NCBI GenBank assembly: GCA_018240695.1
Contig: JAFEFH010000016.1
Span: 1-38,422 of the forward strand
DNA from: Pseudomonadota bacterium
GTDB lineage: Bacteria; Pseudomonadota; Alphaproteobacteria; Reyranellales; Reyranellaceae
Length of the DNA stretch: 38,422 nt
Direction: 5' to 3'
Each line of letters opens with the position of its first letter. Within the stretch, counting starts at the first letter, position 1. Shown piece after piece: positions 7,430-16,377 of the stretch. Both the position numbers and the translations under genes were made by a program. The notes under the pieces were generated by a model. The model made no database searches, was not told where the DNA came from, and was given only the letters and a program-made list of their open reading frames with translations.

Positions 7430-9148
7430 ATGACTCCTGTTACGTTCAACGACACCCTGGGATGGCTCCACGCGCCGCGCGGCGGCGTCGGCCGCGTCGC
7501 GGTGCTGATCTGCCCCGGCATGATGCAGGACGCGCTGCTCTCGCATTGCTCGCTGCGCGTGCTGGGCGAGCGCCTTGCCGAGGCAGGCTATTGGGCTTTG
7601 CGCTTCGACTATCCCGGTACCGCGGACTCGCTCGCCGAGGGCGACATCGAGCCGCCCGAGGGCCACTGGCAGTCCTGGCTGAAGAGCATCGAGGGTGCGG
7701 CCGACTGGCTGCGCGAGACGACGGGCGCCAGCGAACTGGTGTTCGCAGGCCTGCGCATTGGCGCCACCCTCGCCACCCTGGCCGCGAGCCGGCGCCACGA
7801 CGTCGCGGGAGTCATCCAGTTCGCGCCGGTGGTGCGCGGCAACTCCTACGTCCGTCAGCTCCTCGTCCAGGCGCAGCTCCAGACAGGGCAGCCGCTGCCG
7901 GCCGACGCCGACCTGGTGTTCTACGAATTTCGCCTGAGCCCTCGCACCCTCGACGAGATGCGCGCCGTCGACCTCCGTATCGCCGGACTTCCGGGCAAGA
8001 AGATCGCGCTCTATCCGCGCGCCGACTCGCGCCTGATCGACGAATGTACGCAGGCTTGGACGGCCGCCGGCGCCAACGTGACACGCGGCACGTGGAACAA
8101 GCTCGAGCCGATGTTGCGTCACAACATCATCGAGGAAGACACGCTGGCCGATTTCAGCGACGTCGTCGCCTGGCTGTCGAGAGCCATGCCCTACGACGCC
8201 ACGCACAAGGCGGTGACTCCCGCCGCAACGCCCTTGTCGCTCGAGCCGGCCGCTTGCGTGGAAACGCCAATGCGTTTCGGCCGGCGCGGCCGGCTGTTCG
8301 GCGTGCTGTGCCGGCCGGCGCAAGGCCAGCCCGATACGGCCGTCATCATCACGAACTCCGGGCGCGATCCTCACTACGGTTCGTGCCGCCAGTCGGTGAC
8401 GTTCGCACGCCAGCTTGCGCGCCAGGGCATCGCCTCGCTGCGCATGGATTTCGCGGGCCTCGGTGACAGCCTGGGTCCGATCGGCAAGGAAGACTTGCTG
8501 ACGCCGATGTTCGAGGCCGACCGCGTGCCCGACATTCGAGGAGCACTCGACGCGCTGGAGCGGCTGGGCTATCGCCGCTTCGCGCTCCAGGGCCTGTGTG
8601 CCGGCGCCTATCACTCGTTGCAGGGTGGCCTGAACGATCCGCGCGTGTCGACCTTGCTGCTGGTCAATATCCCGCTGTTCTCGCTGCCCGGCGAGGTGAT
8701 GGAGTTCCTCACTCACCGTACCAATTCGTTCGTCCACTATTTCAATCGGCTCACCAGCCTCGACGGCTTGAAGCGGCTGTTCACCGGCAAGGTGAACGTG
8801 CTGCGCATCCTGCGCGGCCAGGTCGACCAGGTGCGGATGCACGCATCGGAAACGGTGCAGGGCATCGCGACCAAGGTGGGCGGCGCCGACCGGCGGACGC
8901 CGGCCCGGCGCGCCATGGCCGATCTGTCGGCCCGCGGCGTGCGCACGCTCTTCCTGTTCTCCGCCGGCCAGGGAGAGATCGACGCCTTCGCGCGCGAGTT
9001 CGGTCCGGCGGGCGAGGGGCTCGCCGGCTATCCCGGCGCGGTCATGCATGTGATCGAGAACATGGACCACGACATGAGCCAGGCGCCCGGCCGCGCCGTC
9101 GGCCAGGCCCTGATGGTCAACTTCATGGCCCCCTCCGGCCGTTCCTGA
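7430..9148 (+). CDS. Tandem alpha/beta hydrolase with altered nucleophiles
   Basis: A 572-residue protein made of two alpha/beta-hydrolase domains (about 1-255 and 280-570). In the first, the nucleophile elbow reads GLRIG (107-111), with Arg109 where the catalytic Ser should be, so that half is probably not a hydrolase. In the second, the elbow is GLCAG (388-392), putting Cys390 in the nucleophile position; a likely acid is Asp518 and the likely His is His547 in MDHDMS. Cys nucleophiles with a GxCxG elbow occur in polyhydroxyalkanoate synthases and some acyltransferases. The overall fold resembles the exosortase-associated hydrolases. An acyl carrier protein gene follows by 61 bp, suggesting action on carrier-bound acyl groups. 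That role is inference. The ATG overlaps the stop of a short upstream frame. Confidence 0.8.
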   Translation: MTPVTFNDTLGWLHAPRGGVGRVAVLICPGMMQDALLSHCSLRVLGERLAEAGYWALRFDYPGTADSLAEGDIEPPEGHWQSWLKSIEGAADWLRETTGASELVFAGLRIGATLATLAASRRHDVAGVIQFAPVVRGNSYVRQLLVQAQLQTGQPLPADADLVFYEFRLSPRTLDEMRAVDLRIAGLPGKKIALYPRADSRLIDECTQAWTAAGANVTRGTWNKLEPMLRHNIIEEDTLADFSDVVAWLSRAMPYDATHKAVTPAATPLSLEPAACVETPMRFGRRGRLFGVLCRPAQGQPDTAVIITNSGRDPHYGSCRQSVTFARQLARQGIASLRMDFAGLGDSLGPIGKEDLLTPMFEADRVPDIRGALDALERLGYRRFALQGLCAGAYHSLQGGLNDPRVSTLLLVNIPLFSLPGEVMEFLTHRTNSFVHYFNRLTSLDGLKRLFTGKVNVLRILRGQVDQVRMHASETVQGIATKVGGADRRTPARRAMADLSARGVRTLFLFSAGQGEIDAFAREFGPAGEGLAGYPGAVMHVIENMDHDMSQAPGRAVGQALMVNFMAPSGRS

Positions 9149-9209
9149 CCGCCCGCGCCCGAGCCGGTTATCTGCTATCATTCCGGCCGCCGCTCCTGGA
9201 GACCCTTTC

Positions 9210-9464
9210 ATGTCCATTCGTTCCGCCGTCCTCGACCAGGTGAAGCTGGTGGCCGAGCAGCAGCGCAAGACGCTGGCGCCGCTCACCGACGACCTGCCGC
9301 TGGTCGGCTCGGGCCTCGACTCACTGTGCATCGCGCTCGTCGTGGCCAATCTGGAGGACGAGCTGGGCGTCGATCCCTTCGGCGTGATGGGCAGCGTCGA
9401 TATGCCGGTGACCCTGGGCGAGTTCATCCACTTCTACGAGTCCGCCCCCGCCGCCAAGGCCTAG
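9210..9464 (+). CDS. Stand-alone acyl carrier protein
   Basis: An 84-residue protein of typical carrier-protein length. The phosphopantetheine attachment motif is GSGLDSLCIA, with Ser38 the modified residue, followed by the acidic recognition helix (VVANLEDELGVD). The start has a good ribosome binding site (TGGAGA). It differs from housekeeping AcpP and has no ketosynthase, adenylation or acyltransferase gene beside it, only the double alpha/beta hydrolase upstream. A dedicated carrier for that enzyme is the simplest reading. The cargo is unknown. Confidence 0.88.
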   Translation: MSIRSAVLDQVKLVAEQQRKTLAPLTDDLPLVGSGLDSLCIALVVANLEDELGVDPFGVMGSVDMPVTLGEFIHFYESAPAAKA

Positions 9465-9477
9465 AATCCCCGCCTCC

Positions 9478-9500
9478 CGGCGTTGTGCAGTGCAGCGCCG
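9478..9500 (+). terminator. Hairpin between the carrier protein and binding protein genes
   Basis: CGGCGTTG (9478-9485) can pair with CAGCGCCG (9493-9500), one G-U pair, around a 7-nt loop. It lies 13 bp after the acyl carrier protein stop. No T run follows, so any termination would be partial or factor-dependent. Confidence 0.25.
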
Positions 9501-9577
9501 AATCCTCCCGTTTGACTGATGCCAACGCCGTTCCTTCGGCGCTAGGATCGAGCCAACGAATACCGGGAGGGAATGCA

Positions 9578-10837
9578 ATGCAGATCAAGCGTCGTACGTT
9601 CGGCAAGCTCGCCGCCGCGGGCACCGCGGCGGGACTGGCCAGCCCCGCCATCGCGCAGGACAAGAAGCCCTTCACCATCGGCTTCGGCATGGCGCTGACC
9701 GGCGGTCTCGCCCCCAACGGCAAGTCGGCGCTGCTCGGCATGCAGATCTTCGAGGCCGACGTGAATGCGCGCGGCGGCATCCTCGGCCGGCCGGTCAAGC
9801 TCGTGTACTACGACGACCAGTCCAATCCCTCGAACGTGCCGGGCATCTACACGAAGCTGCTCGACGTCGACAAGGTCGACATCGTGGTCAGCGGCTACGC
9901 CACCAACATGGTCGCGCCGGCGATGCCGGTCGTCATGCAGCACGACAAGACGTTCTTCGCGTTGCTCGGCCTCGCGGTGAACACGGAGTTCAAGTATCCG
10001 CGCTACTTCTCGGTGACGCCGACGGGCGGCCCGGCGCCCAAGGAATCCTTCTCGGCGGGCTTCTTCGCCGTGGCGGCGGAGCAGAATCCCAAGCCCACGA
10101 CGCTGGCCATCACCGGCGCCGACGCGGAATTCCCACGCAACGCCCTCGACGGCGTGCGCGCGCAGGCCAAGCGCATGGGCCTCAAGATCGTCTACGACAA
10201 GACCTATCCGCCGGCGACCGCGGACTACACGCCGATCGTGCGCGCGGTGGCGGCGACCAACCCCGACATCTTCTTCGCCGCGTCCTATCCGCCCGACTCG
10301 GTCGGCCTGATCCGCGCCAGCCACGAGGTCGGCTTCAAGCCCAAGCTGTTCGGCGGCGGCATGGTCGGCCTCCAGGCGACCGCGCTGAAGACCCAGCTCG
10401 GACCGCTGCTGAACGGCATCGTGACCTACGACTTCTGGCTGCCCTGGGCGGGCTTCGCCAGCGACGCCGGGCGCGAGCTCCTGAAGAAGTACCAGGCGAA
10501 GTCGGCGGCCGCCGGCGTCGACCTGCTCGGCTACTATATCCCGCCGTTCAGTTACGGCATGCTCCAGATCGTCGAGCAGGCGGTGACCGCGGTCGGCGGC
10601 ACCAATGACGACAAGCTCGCCGAATACTGCCGCAAGAACACGTTCAAGACGGTAGCCGGCGACATCAAGTTCAACGCCGAGGGCGAGTGGACCGAAGCGC
10701 AGGTGATGGCCGTGCAGTTCCAGGGCATCACCGGCAACGACGTCGAGCAGTTCCGCGATCCCAAGCGTGAAGTGATCCTGTGGCCGACCAAGTACAAGAC
10801 CGGCAACGTGATCTACCCGTACAACCCGACCAAGTAG
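9578..10837 (+). CDS. Branched-chain amino acid-type ABC transporter substrate-binding protein
   Basis: A 419-residue periplasmic binding protein of the LivJ/LivK (Peripla_BP_6) family. The N-terminus has a signal peptide with a twin-arginine-like start (KRRTFGKLAAAG) and a likely cleavage site after SPAIAQ. The mature part opens with FTIGFGMALTGGLAPNGKSALLGM and continues with VKLVYYDDQSNPS, both typical of the family. The ATG has a strong GGGAGGG ribosome binding site; the open frame upstream is ignored. It converges with the SDR gene that ends the liv-type operon on the other strand and probably serves that transporter, though it has its own promoter. The ligand is unknown; such proteins also bind aromatic acids, amides and urea. 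Confidence 0.88.
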   Translation: MQIKRRTFGKLAAAGTAAGLASPAIAQDKKPFTIGFGMALTGGLAPNGKSALLGMQIFEADVNARGGILGRPVKLVYYDDQSNPSNVPGIYTKLLDVDKVDIVVSGYATNMVAPAMPVVMQHDKTFFALLGLAVNTEFKYPRYFSVTPTGGPAPKESFSAGFFAVAAEQNPKPTTLAITGADAEFPRNALDGVRAQAKRMGLKIVYDKTYPPATADYTPIVRAVAATNPDIFFAASYPPDSVGLIRASHEVGFKPKLFGGGMVGLQATALKTQLGPLLNGIVTYDFWLPWAGFASDAGRELLKKYQAKSAAAGVDLLGYYIPPFSYGMLQIVEQAVTAVGGTNDDKLAEYCRKNTFKTVAGDIKFNAEGEWTEAQVMAVQFQGITGNDVEQFRDPKREVILWPTKYKTGNVIYPYNPTK

Positions 10838-10866
10838 GCCGGTGACACTGCGCCGGGCGGCGGGAC

Positions 10867-11646
10867 CTACTGGTTCCGCCGCTCCCCGCGCAGGGTCGGC
10901 AGGCCGACACCGACCGCATCGAAGCCGCCATCCACCGCCAGCACCTGGCCGGTGACATAGGCGGCCTGATCGCTGCACAGGAAGAAGATCGCGTTCGCGA
11001 GTTCGGACTCCAGCCCATAGCGGTTGAGTGGGATGTGGTCGTGATAGTCCGCGCGGATTTCCTTCGTGTGCACCTCCTTGGCCATCGCCGTGTCGACCGG
11101 GCCCGGCGCCACGGCATTGACCCGGATGCCGTACTGGGCGAGCTCGGCCGCCTGCTGCTTGGTGAGATGCGCGAGGCCCGCCTTGCTGGTGCCGTAGGCG
11201 ACACGCAGCGTCGAGGCCCGCAGGCCCGAGATCGACGTGATGTTCACGATCGCGCCCTTGCCCTGGTCGCGCATGATCGGCGCCACCGCCTGGGTCATCA
11301 GGAAAGGCCCGCTGAGATTGACCGAGAGGACGCGCTGCCAGTCCTCGAACGTCACGTCGAGCAAGGGCTTGAACACCGCGACGCCGGCATTGTTCACCAG
11401 CGCGTCGATGCGCCCGAGCCTGCGATGCACGTCCTGCACGGCCTTCTGGACCGACGCGGGGTCGGAGACATCGGCCTCGAACGCGAGCGCGCTCTCGCCC
11501 AAGCGGGCAGCGGCGGCGCGCACCGTGTCGCCCAATATGTCGAGCATCGCCACCCTCCACCCGTCCTGGAGGAAACGCGTCGCCGCCGCGAGGCCGATGC
11601 CACGCGCCGCTCCGGTGACGAGGGCCACCTTCTTCAACTCCGACAT
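10867..11646 (-). CDS. SDR-family oxidoreductase
   Basis: A 259-residue classical short-chain dehydrogenase/reductase. The cofactor site is TGAARGIG (residues 11-18), the NNAG motif is at 85-88, and the catalytic residues Ser138, Tyr151 and Lys155 are in place (YGTSK). Asp at the end of the second strand (MLDIL) favours NAD over NADP. The C-terminus has the usual VTGQVLAVDGGF. It is the last gene of the minus-strand operon, 6 bp after livF, so it probably oxidises or reduces an intermediate of the compound imported by that transporter. Substrate unknown. Confidence 0.88.
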   Translation of the reverse strand: MSELKKVALVTGAARGIGLAAATRFLQDGWRVAMLDILGDTVRAAAARLGESALAFEADVSDPASVQKAVQDVHRRLGRIDALVNNAGVAVFKPLLDVTFEDWQRVLSVNLSGPFLMTQAVAPIMRDQGKGAIVNITSISGLRASTLRVAYGTSKAGLAHLTKQQAAELAQYGIRVNAVAPGPVDTAMAKEVHTKEIRADYHDHIPLNRYGLESELANAIFFLCSDQAAYVTGQVLAVDGGFDAVGVGLPTLRGERRNQ

Positions 11647-11652
11647 GCTGCT

Positions 11653-12384
11653 TTACGCTCCGAGATAGAATTCGCGGATCAGGTCGTTGTTGTTCAACGC
11701 CTCGGCCGATTCGCCTTCGAACGCAATGCGGCCGTGGACGATGACATAGCCGCGGTCGGCGATCCGGATGGCCTGGGTGAAGTTCTGCTCGGCCATCAGC
11801 ACGGTGAGATCGAAGCCTTCCTTCAGCTCCTTGATCTTGTCGATGGTGCGGCTGACCAGCAGCGGCGCGAGGCCGACCGACGGCTCGTCGATCAGCAGGA
11901 TGCGCGGCGCCGACATCAGCGCACGGGCGAGCGCCAGCATCTGCTGCTCGCCGCCGCTCATCGAGCCCGCGAGCTGGCCCTTGCGCTCCTTGAGCCGCGG
12001 GAAGGTCTCGAAGCAGAAGTCGAGGTTGCGCTGGAGCTCGGCGCGCGCCTTGGGCCGGTAGGCGCCCAGTTGCAGGTTCTCGAGCACGCTCTGCTTGGGA
12101 AACAGGCGGCGCCCCTCCGGCACGAAGGCGATGCCGAGGTCGACGATCGCCTCGGTCGACAGGCCGATCAGCTCGTGCGCCGTGCCGTCGATCGTGGCCG
12201 TGATGCTGCCGGCGCTCGGCCGCACGATGCCCATGATGCACTTCATCAGGGTCGACTTGCCGTTGCCGTTGGTGCCGAGCAGCGCCACCGTCTCGCCGGC
12301 ATCGACCCTGAGCGACACGTCCTCCAGCACGCGCACCGCCGCGTAGCCGGCGTCGACGTTGGCGACGGTGAGGCTACTCGCCAA
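11653..12384 (-). CDS. livF: Branched-chain amino acid-type ABC transporter ATP-binding protein LivF
   Basis: A 243-residue cytosolic ATPase subunit. Walker A is GTNGNGKST (37-45), the signature is SMSGGEQQ, and Walker B is ILLIDEPSVGLAP, all intact. The LivF type is shown by the FVPEGRRLFPKQSVLENL block and by its place after livG, with which it overlaps by 11 bp. It would power import together with LivG through LivH and LivM. Liv-type systems carry many substrates besides branched-chain amino acids, so the name states family, not ligand. Confidence 0.9.
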   Translation of the reverse strand: MASSLTVANVDAGYAAVRVLEDVSLRVDAGETVALLGTNGNGKSTLMKCIMGIVRPSAGSITATIDGTAHELIGLSTEAIVDLGIAFVPEGRRLFPKQSVLENLQLGAYRPKARAELQRNLDFCFETFPRLKERKGQLAGSMSGGEQQMLALARALMSAPRILLIDEPSVGLAPLLVSRTIDKIKELKEGFDLTVLMAEQNFTQAIRIADRGYVIVHGRIAFEGESAEALNNNDLIREFYLGA

Positions 12385-13120
12385 GGTAAGCCCTCACGAC
12401 TTCGGGGTTGCGGACCACTTCCCTGGGATCGCCGTCGGCGATCTTGCGGCCGGCGACCAGCACGGCCAGCCGCTGCGAGACCTCCATGACCGCGCGCATG
12501 ATGTGCTCGATCATGATGACGGTGATGCCCTGCCCGTTCAGCCGGATCAGCAGCGCGATGATCTCGTCGACCTCGGCATGGCTGAGGCCCGCCATCACCT
12601 CGTCGGCGATCAGCAGCTTGGGCTCGGCGGCCATCGCGCGCGCCAGTTCGAGCTTGCGCATCTCGATCTGCGTGAGATCGCGCGGCTGGCGGTCGGCCTT
12701 GGCCGACAGACCGACCTCGCCCAGCAGGTCTCGGCAGCGCGCGTCGATCGCATCGTGCGGCACATGCGTGTGACCGGGCCCCGCCTTGCGCGCGTTGACC
12801 GTATAGAGGATGGGAATGCGCACGTTCTCGACCAGGGTGAGCGAGCCGAACGGCCGCGGCAGCTGGAAGCTGCGGGCGAGACCGCGGCGCGTGCGCTCGT
12901 GCGCGGCCAGCCCGTCCAGCGTCTCGCCGGCGAAGCGGACCTTGCCGGTCTCGTTGCGCAGCGTGCCGCAGATGCAGTTCACCAGGGTCGACTTGCCCGA
13001 GCCGTTGGGGCCGATCAGCCCGATCCGCTCGCCCTGCTTCACCTCGAGGTCGATGCCCTCCAGCGCCACGAAGCCGCCGAAGCGCTTGCCGACGCCCTCG
13101 ACCGTCAGCAGCGCGCTCAT
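12374..13120 (-). CDS. livG: Branched-chain amino acid-type ABC transporter ATP-binding protein LivG
   Basis: A 248-residue ATPase subunit. Walker A is GPNGSGKST (37-45) and Walker B is LLIADEVMAGLSHAE. The ABC signature is unusual: where most LivG proteins have LSYGQQR, this one reads DLTQIEMRKLELARA. Similar LTxxxRKRLE forms occur in one LivG subgroup, so this may be a subgroup trait rather than a defect. It overlaps livM by 4 bp and livF by 11 bp, which implies translational coupling. It would hydrolyse ATP with LivF to drive uptake. Confidence 0.9.
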   Translation of the reverse strand: MSALLTVEGVGKRFGGFVALEGIDLEVKQGERIGLIGPNGSGKSTLVNCICGTLRNETGKVRFAGETLDGLAAHERTRRGLARSFQLPRPFGSLTLVENVRIPILYTVNARKAGPGHTHVPHDAIDARCRDLLGEVGLSAKADRQPRDLTQIEMRKLELARAMAAEPKLLIADEVMAGLSHAEVDEIIALLIRLNGQGITVIMIEHIMRAVMEVSQRLAVLVAGRKIADGDPREVVRNPEVVRAYLGE

Positions 13121-14109
13121 TTCGGCCGCCGCTTGAACAGGCCCACGATGCCCTGCGGCGCCAGGATCACGAACGCCACCATCAGCACGCCGGCAACCAG
13201 CACGTTGGCCGCCGACGAGATGGTGACCCGCAACACCTCCTGCAGGCCGCCCACCAGGACCGCGCCGATCACCGGACCCAGCCAGCTCGACGTGCCGCCG
13301 ATCAGCGGCATGGCGATGGCGTTCACCGCGTAGTTGAGGTTGAAGCCCGAGGTCGGGTCCAGATAGGTCACGTAGTACGGCAGCGGCGCGCCCGCCATGC
13401 CCATGAAGCCGCCCGACAGCGTGGTCGCGATCAGCTTCAGCCGCAGGGTCGGCACGCCCGCCGCCTCGGCCGCCGCCTCGTCGTCGCGGATCGCGGCGAA
13501 TCCGTAGCCCAGCGACGAGCGCTCGATGGCTCGCGCCGTCGCCAGCACGATGACGCAGAGGCCCAGCATGACGACGAACAGGTACTGCACGTACTCGCCG
13601 CCGATCAGCGGCGCGAGCTTGGGACGCAGCACATAGGCGCCGCGCGCGCCGCCCACGAAGTCCCAGTTGGTGATCAGCGTCTGCACGACGACGGCCAAGG
13701 CGAGCGTCGCGATGGAGAAGAACACGCCGCGCAGGCGCAGGGTCAGGTAACCCGTGCCGAGACCGACCAGCGCGGCCATCGCGCCGCCGATCAGCACCAT
13801 CACCGGCAGCGGCATCGCCGGGACCAGCTTGTAGAGCGCCACCGTCGAATAGGCGCCGATGGCGAAGAACGCCGTCACGCCGAAGTTCACGTAGCCGGTA
13901 TAGCCGCCCAGGATGTTCCAGGCCGTGCCGAGCACGATGTACTGGACGACGACGTAGCCCAGGAAGAAGGCGTAGCTGCTGCCGATGGCGCGGCCGACGC
14001 CGAAGATCGCGCAGGCCACGACGACCAGCGCCAGCACGAACGGCACCGCGCGCATCGACCGGCGCGGCCCGGCTGGACGGGACGAGGTATTAACGGCCGA
14101 GGATGCCAT
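13117..14109 (-). CDS. livM: Branched-chain amino acid-type ABC transporter permease LivM
   Basis: A 330-residue inner-membrane protein with about nine to ten hydrophobic helices. The family signature NILGGYTGYVNFGVTAFFAIGAY is present in two parts, along with the cytosolic coupling loop IRDDEAAAEAAGVPTLRLKL that contacts the ATPases. An N-terminal tail of about 20 hydrophilic residues precedes the first helix. The ATG at 14109 lies inside the end of livH (20-bp overlap). With LivH it forms the pore of the importer. Confidence 0.9.
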   Translation of the reverse strand: MASSAVNTSSRPAGPRRSMRAVPFVLALVVVACAIFGVGRAIGSSYAFFLGYVVVQYIVLGTAWNILGGYTGYVNFGVTAFFAIGAYSTVALYKLVPAMPLPVMVLIGGAMAALVGLGTGYLTLRLRGVFFSIATLALAVVVQTLITNWDFVGGARGAYVLRPKLAPLIGGEYVQYLFVVMLGLCVIVLATARAIERSSLGYGFAAIRDDEAAAEAAGVPTLRLKLIATTLSGGFMGMAGAPLPYYVTYLDPTSGFNLNYAVNAIAMPLIGGTSSWLGPVIGAVLVGGLQEVLRVTISSAANVLVAGVLMVAFVILAPQGIVGLFKRRPK

Positions 14110-14941
14110 TGGGTCTCACGGCCAAGGTGATCAGCAGCACGCCGAAGGAGACGGCGGGCGACCAGGAGGGACCGAACAACGTGGCCGTCAGCGTCTCCAC
14201 GACCCCCAGCGTCACCGCGGCGATCACCATGCCGGAAAAGCTGCCGAGCCCGCCCAGCACGCAGATGGCGAAGACGCGCCCGATATATTCGCGGCCGATC
14301 GACGGTTCGACCGGCTGGATGATGATCAGCACCGCGCCGCCCAGCGCCGCGGTGGCGATCGACAGGCCGAAGGCGATGCGCTTGATGCGGATCGGGTTGG
14401 CGGCCATCAGGCGCAGTGCGAGCTGGTCCTGCGCCACCGCCTGGATGGCGCGGCCGAGGAAGCTTCTGGACAGGAAGAGCTGGAGGCCGACGACGGTGAT
14501 CATCGACACCAGGAACGGCACCAGCAGCCGGAACGGCAGCTCGAGCGGGCCGAGCGTCAGCTTGTCGCCGATATAGGAGGCCTGCACGAGGCGGTAGTCG
14601 ACGCCGAAGATCATCACCAGCGTGACCTCGGTGATGAACAGCAGGCCGAAGAAGAAGGACAGGCCGCGCAGGGACTGGTCGTCGCGCCGTTCGAAGGCCA
14701 CGTAGTAGACCTGGTAGACCAGCATGCCGAGCAGATAGAAGAGCGGCATGGCGATGATCGCCGCCAGGATCGGATCGATCCCGAACACCGTGTTGCCGAT
14801 GAAGGCCGCGTACGAGCCCAGCAGGATGAAGGCCGGGTGGGCGATGTTGACGATGTCGAGCATGCCGAAGGAGATCGCCACGCCGATCGAGACGGCGGCG
14901 TAGAACCCGCCGAGCAGCAGGCCCGACAGGATGGCGTTCAT
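14090..14941 (-). CDS. livH: Branched-chain amino acid-type ABC transporter permease LivH
   Basis: A 283-residue inner-membrane permease subunit, about the usual length. It shows the LivH signature (GVAISFGMLDIVNIAHPAF), and the cytosolic loop RAIQAVAQDQLALRLMAANP near residue 170. The start is uncertain. I use ATG at 14941, right before the first helix (NAILSGLLLGGFYA). The frame is open to a TTG at 15022 (310 residues), and a CTG at 14965 has a GGAGGA eight bases before it, which may be the true start. It follows the flavin monooxygenase gene closely, as part of the same run. Confidence 0.85.
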   Translation of the reverse strand: MNAILSGLLLGGFYAAVSIGVAISFGMLDIVNIAHPAFILLGSYAAFIGNTVFGIDPILAAIIAMPLFYLLGMLVYQVYYVAFERRDDQSLRGLSFFFGLLFITEVTLVMIFGVDYRLVQASYIGDKLTLGPLELPFRLLVPFLVSMITVVGLQLFLSRSFLGRAIQAVAQDQLALRLMAANPIRIKRIAFGLSIATAALGGAVLIIIQPVEPSIGREYIGRVFAICVLGGLGSFSGMVIAAVTLGVVETLTATLFGPSWSPAVSFGVLLITLAVRPNGILGR

Positions 14942-15061
14942 CAACAGGTCGGCGGATACGTCCAGCTTCCCGTTCCTCCCACGGCGCGGCGATTGCTTCG
15001 CCTTCGCCTGGAGTGTGGGCAAGGAATCGGCGGTTGCCTAGTGGTTTTGTAGGCCGCGCTC

Positions 15062-16369
15062 TCAGAACTCGAGCAGGTTGTCGCGCAGCTGCTTGTGGGC
15101 ATAGGCCTTGCGCGCGAGGCCGCGGCGCTGAAGCTCGGGCACCAGCCCGTCGCAGATCTCCATGACGTAGCGGCGGTCGAAATAGGTGTTGAAGATCAGG
15201 AACCCGTCGCCGCCCACCTCCTCCATGATGTCCTGCATCATGCCCGCCACGTGGTCGGCGGTGCCGGTGAAGTCGATGCCGCCCTTGCGGGCATAGCTCT
15301 GGACGATGGCGCGCGGTGTCTTGCCGATCCATTTGGCGAGCGAGGACTGGTGGCCGTTGGTGGTGAGCGTGTCGGGCAGCGGCGTGTCGAGGTCAAACTG
15401 CGCGAAGTCGATGCCGGTCAGGCGCGACATGCTGGAGAGCTGCATGTCGATATGCTCCTCGGCCGTCGCCTGCTCCTGGCGCTGGCGCTCGCGCGCCGCG
15501 TCCATCGTGAGATCGACGATGGGATGGGCGAGGAACAGCACCTTGATGTCGTCGGGATTGCGGCCGAGCGCGCTCGCCCGCGTGCGCACGCCCTCGCGAT
15601 AGGCCTTCATCGAGGCGACGCTGCCGCCGCCCTCGGTGATGATCGTGTCGGCCCAGCGCGAGGCGAACTCCTGCCCGCGCGGCGAGCCGCCGGCCTGGCA
15701 GATCGGCACGCGTCCCTGCGGCGAGCGCGGCGCGTTGAGCGGCCCGCGGCACTTGAAGTATTTGCCTTCGTGATTGACCGGATGGACCTTGCTGCCGTCG
15801 GCGAACAGGTGGTTCTCGCGGTCGAGCACGACGGCGTCGGGCTCCCACGCCTCCCACAGCCGGGTCACGAGGTCGGTGAATTCGTCGGCCACGTCGTAGC
15901 GCTCGTCGTGCGGGTAGTGCTTGTCGCGCCCGTAATTCTGCGCGGCGCCGTCATTGCTGCCGGTCACGCAGTTCCAGCCCATGCGCCCTTCGGTCGTGTG
16001 ATCGAGCGTGTTGACCAGCCGCGCCAGCAGGTACGGCGGATACTCGCTGACCGACAGCGTCGGCACGAGGCCGAGATGCGTCGTGGCCTGCGCGAGGTAC
16101 GGCACCAGCACCGCCGGATCGAGCTTGGGCGCCGAGGCGGCATATTTGAGATAGGTGTCGTGGCTGCCCTTGTAGGTGTAGGGCACGTTCGAGGAATCCT
16201 CGATGATCATGTAGTCGAAGCAGGCACGGTCCATGCCGCGCGCCAGATCGAGGAACAGGTCGGGCATCATCCAGCGCGCGACGTCGGAGCCCGGCCAAGC
16301 CGAGCGCCAGCTCTTGGGGCCGTAGCCCTGCGACAGGAACCAGGCGAGATGGAAAGGACGCTGTGCCAT
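15062..16369 (-). CDS. LLM-class flavin-dependent monooxygenase (NtaA/SnaA/DszA family)
   Basis: A 435-residue cytosolic enzyme of the group that uses reduced FMN from a separate reductase to oxidise compounds such as nitrilotriacetate, dibenzothiophene sulfone or pristinamycin precursors. Typical blocks are WNCVTGSNDGAAQNYG, GKYFKCRGPLNAPRSPQGRVPICQAGGSPRG and ADTIITEGG, the last two forming the flavin phosphate region. The ATG at 16369 has a GGAGGT ribosome binding site. The frame stays open far upstream through the EmrB gene, but that stretch is a shadow. It sits between the efflux pump and the importer. No flavin reductase gene is seen in the window. Substrate unknown. Confidence 0.88.
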   Translation of the reverse strand: MAQRPFHLAWFLSQGYGPKSWRSAWPGSDVARWMMPDLFLDLARGMDRACFDYMIIEDSSNVPYTYKGSHDTYLKYAASAPKLDPAVLVPYLAQATTHLGLVPTLSVSEYPPYLLARLVNTLDHTTEGRMGWNCVTGSNDGAAQNYGRDKHYPHDERYDVADEFTDLVTRLWEAWEPDAVVLDRENHLFADGSKVHPVNHEGKYFKCRGPLNAPRSPQGRVPICQAGGSPRGQEFASRWADTIITEGGGSVASMKAYREGVRTRASALGRNPDDIKVLFLAHPIVDLTMDAARERQRQEQATAEEHIDMQLSSMSRLTGIDFAQFDLDTPLPDTLTTNGHQSSLAKWIGKTPRAIVQSYARKGGIDFTGTADHVAGMMQDIMEEVGGDGFLIFNTYFDRRYVMEICDGLVPELQRRGLARKAYAHKQLRDNLLEF

Positions 16370-16377
16370 CGCCGATC

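Noticed and set aside
7386-7433. A 15-codon leader frame (MSRLNDRENLRILMR) whose stop overlaps the start of the double hydrolase
   Set aside because: The ATGA overlap is suggestive of coupling, but there is no ribosome binding site and short frames like this occur often by chance.
9542-12241. Long minus-strand frame of 899 residues across the binding protein, SDR and livF genes
   Set aside because: Its composition is Arg/Ala/Gly/His-rich with no family pattern, as expected for out-of-frame reading of GC-rich genes; the genes it covers are clear in their own frames.
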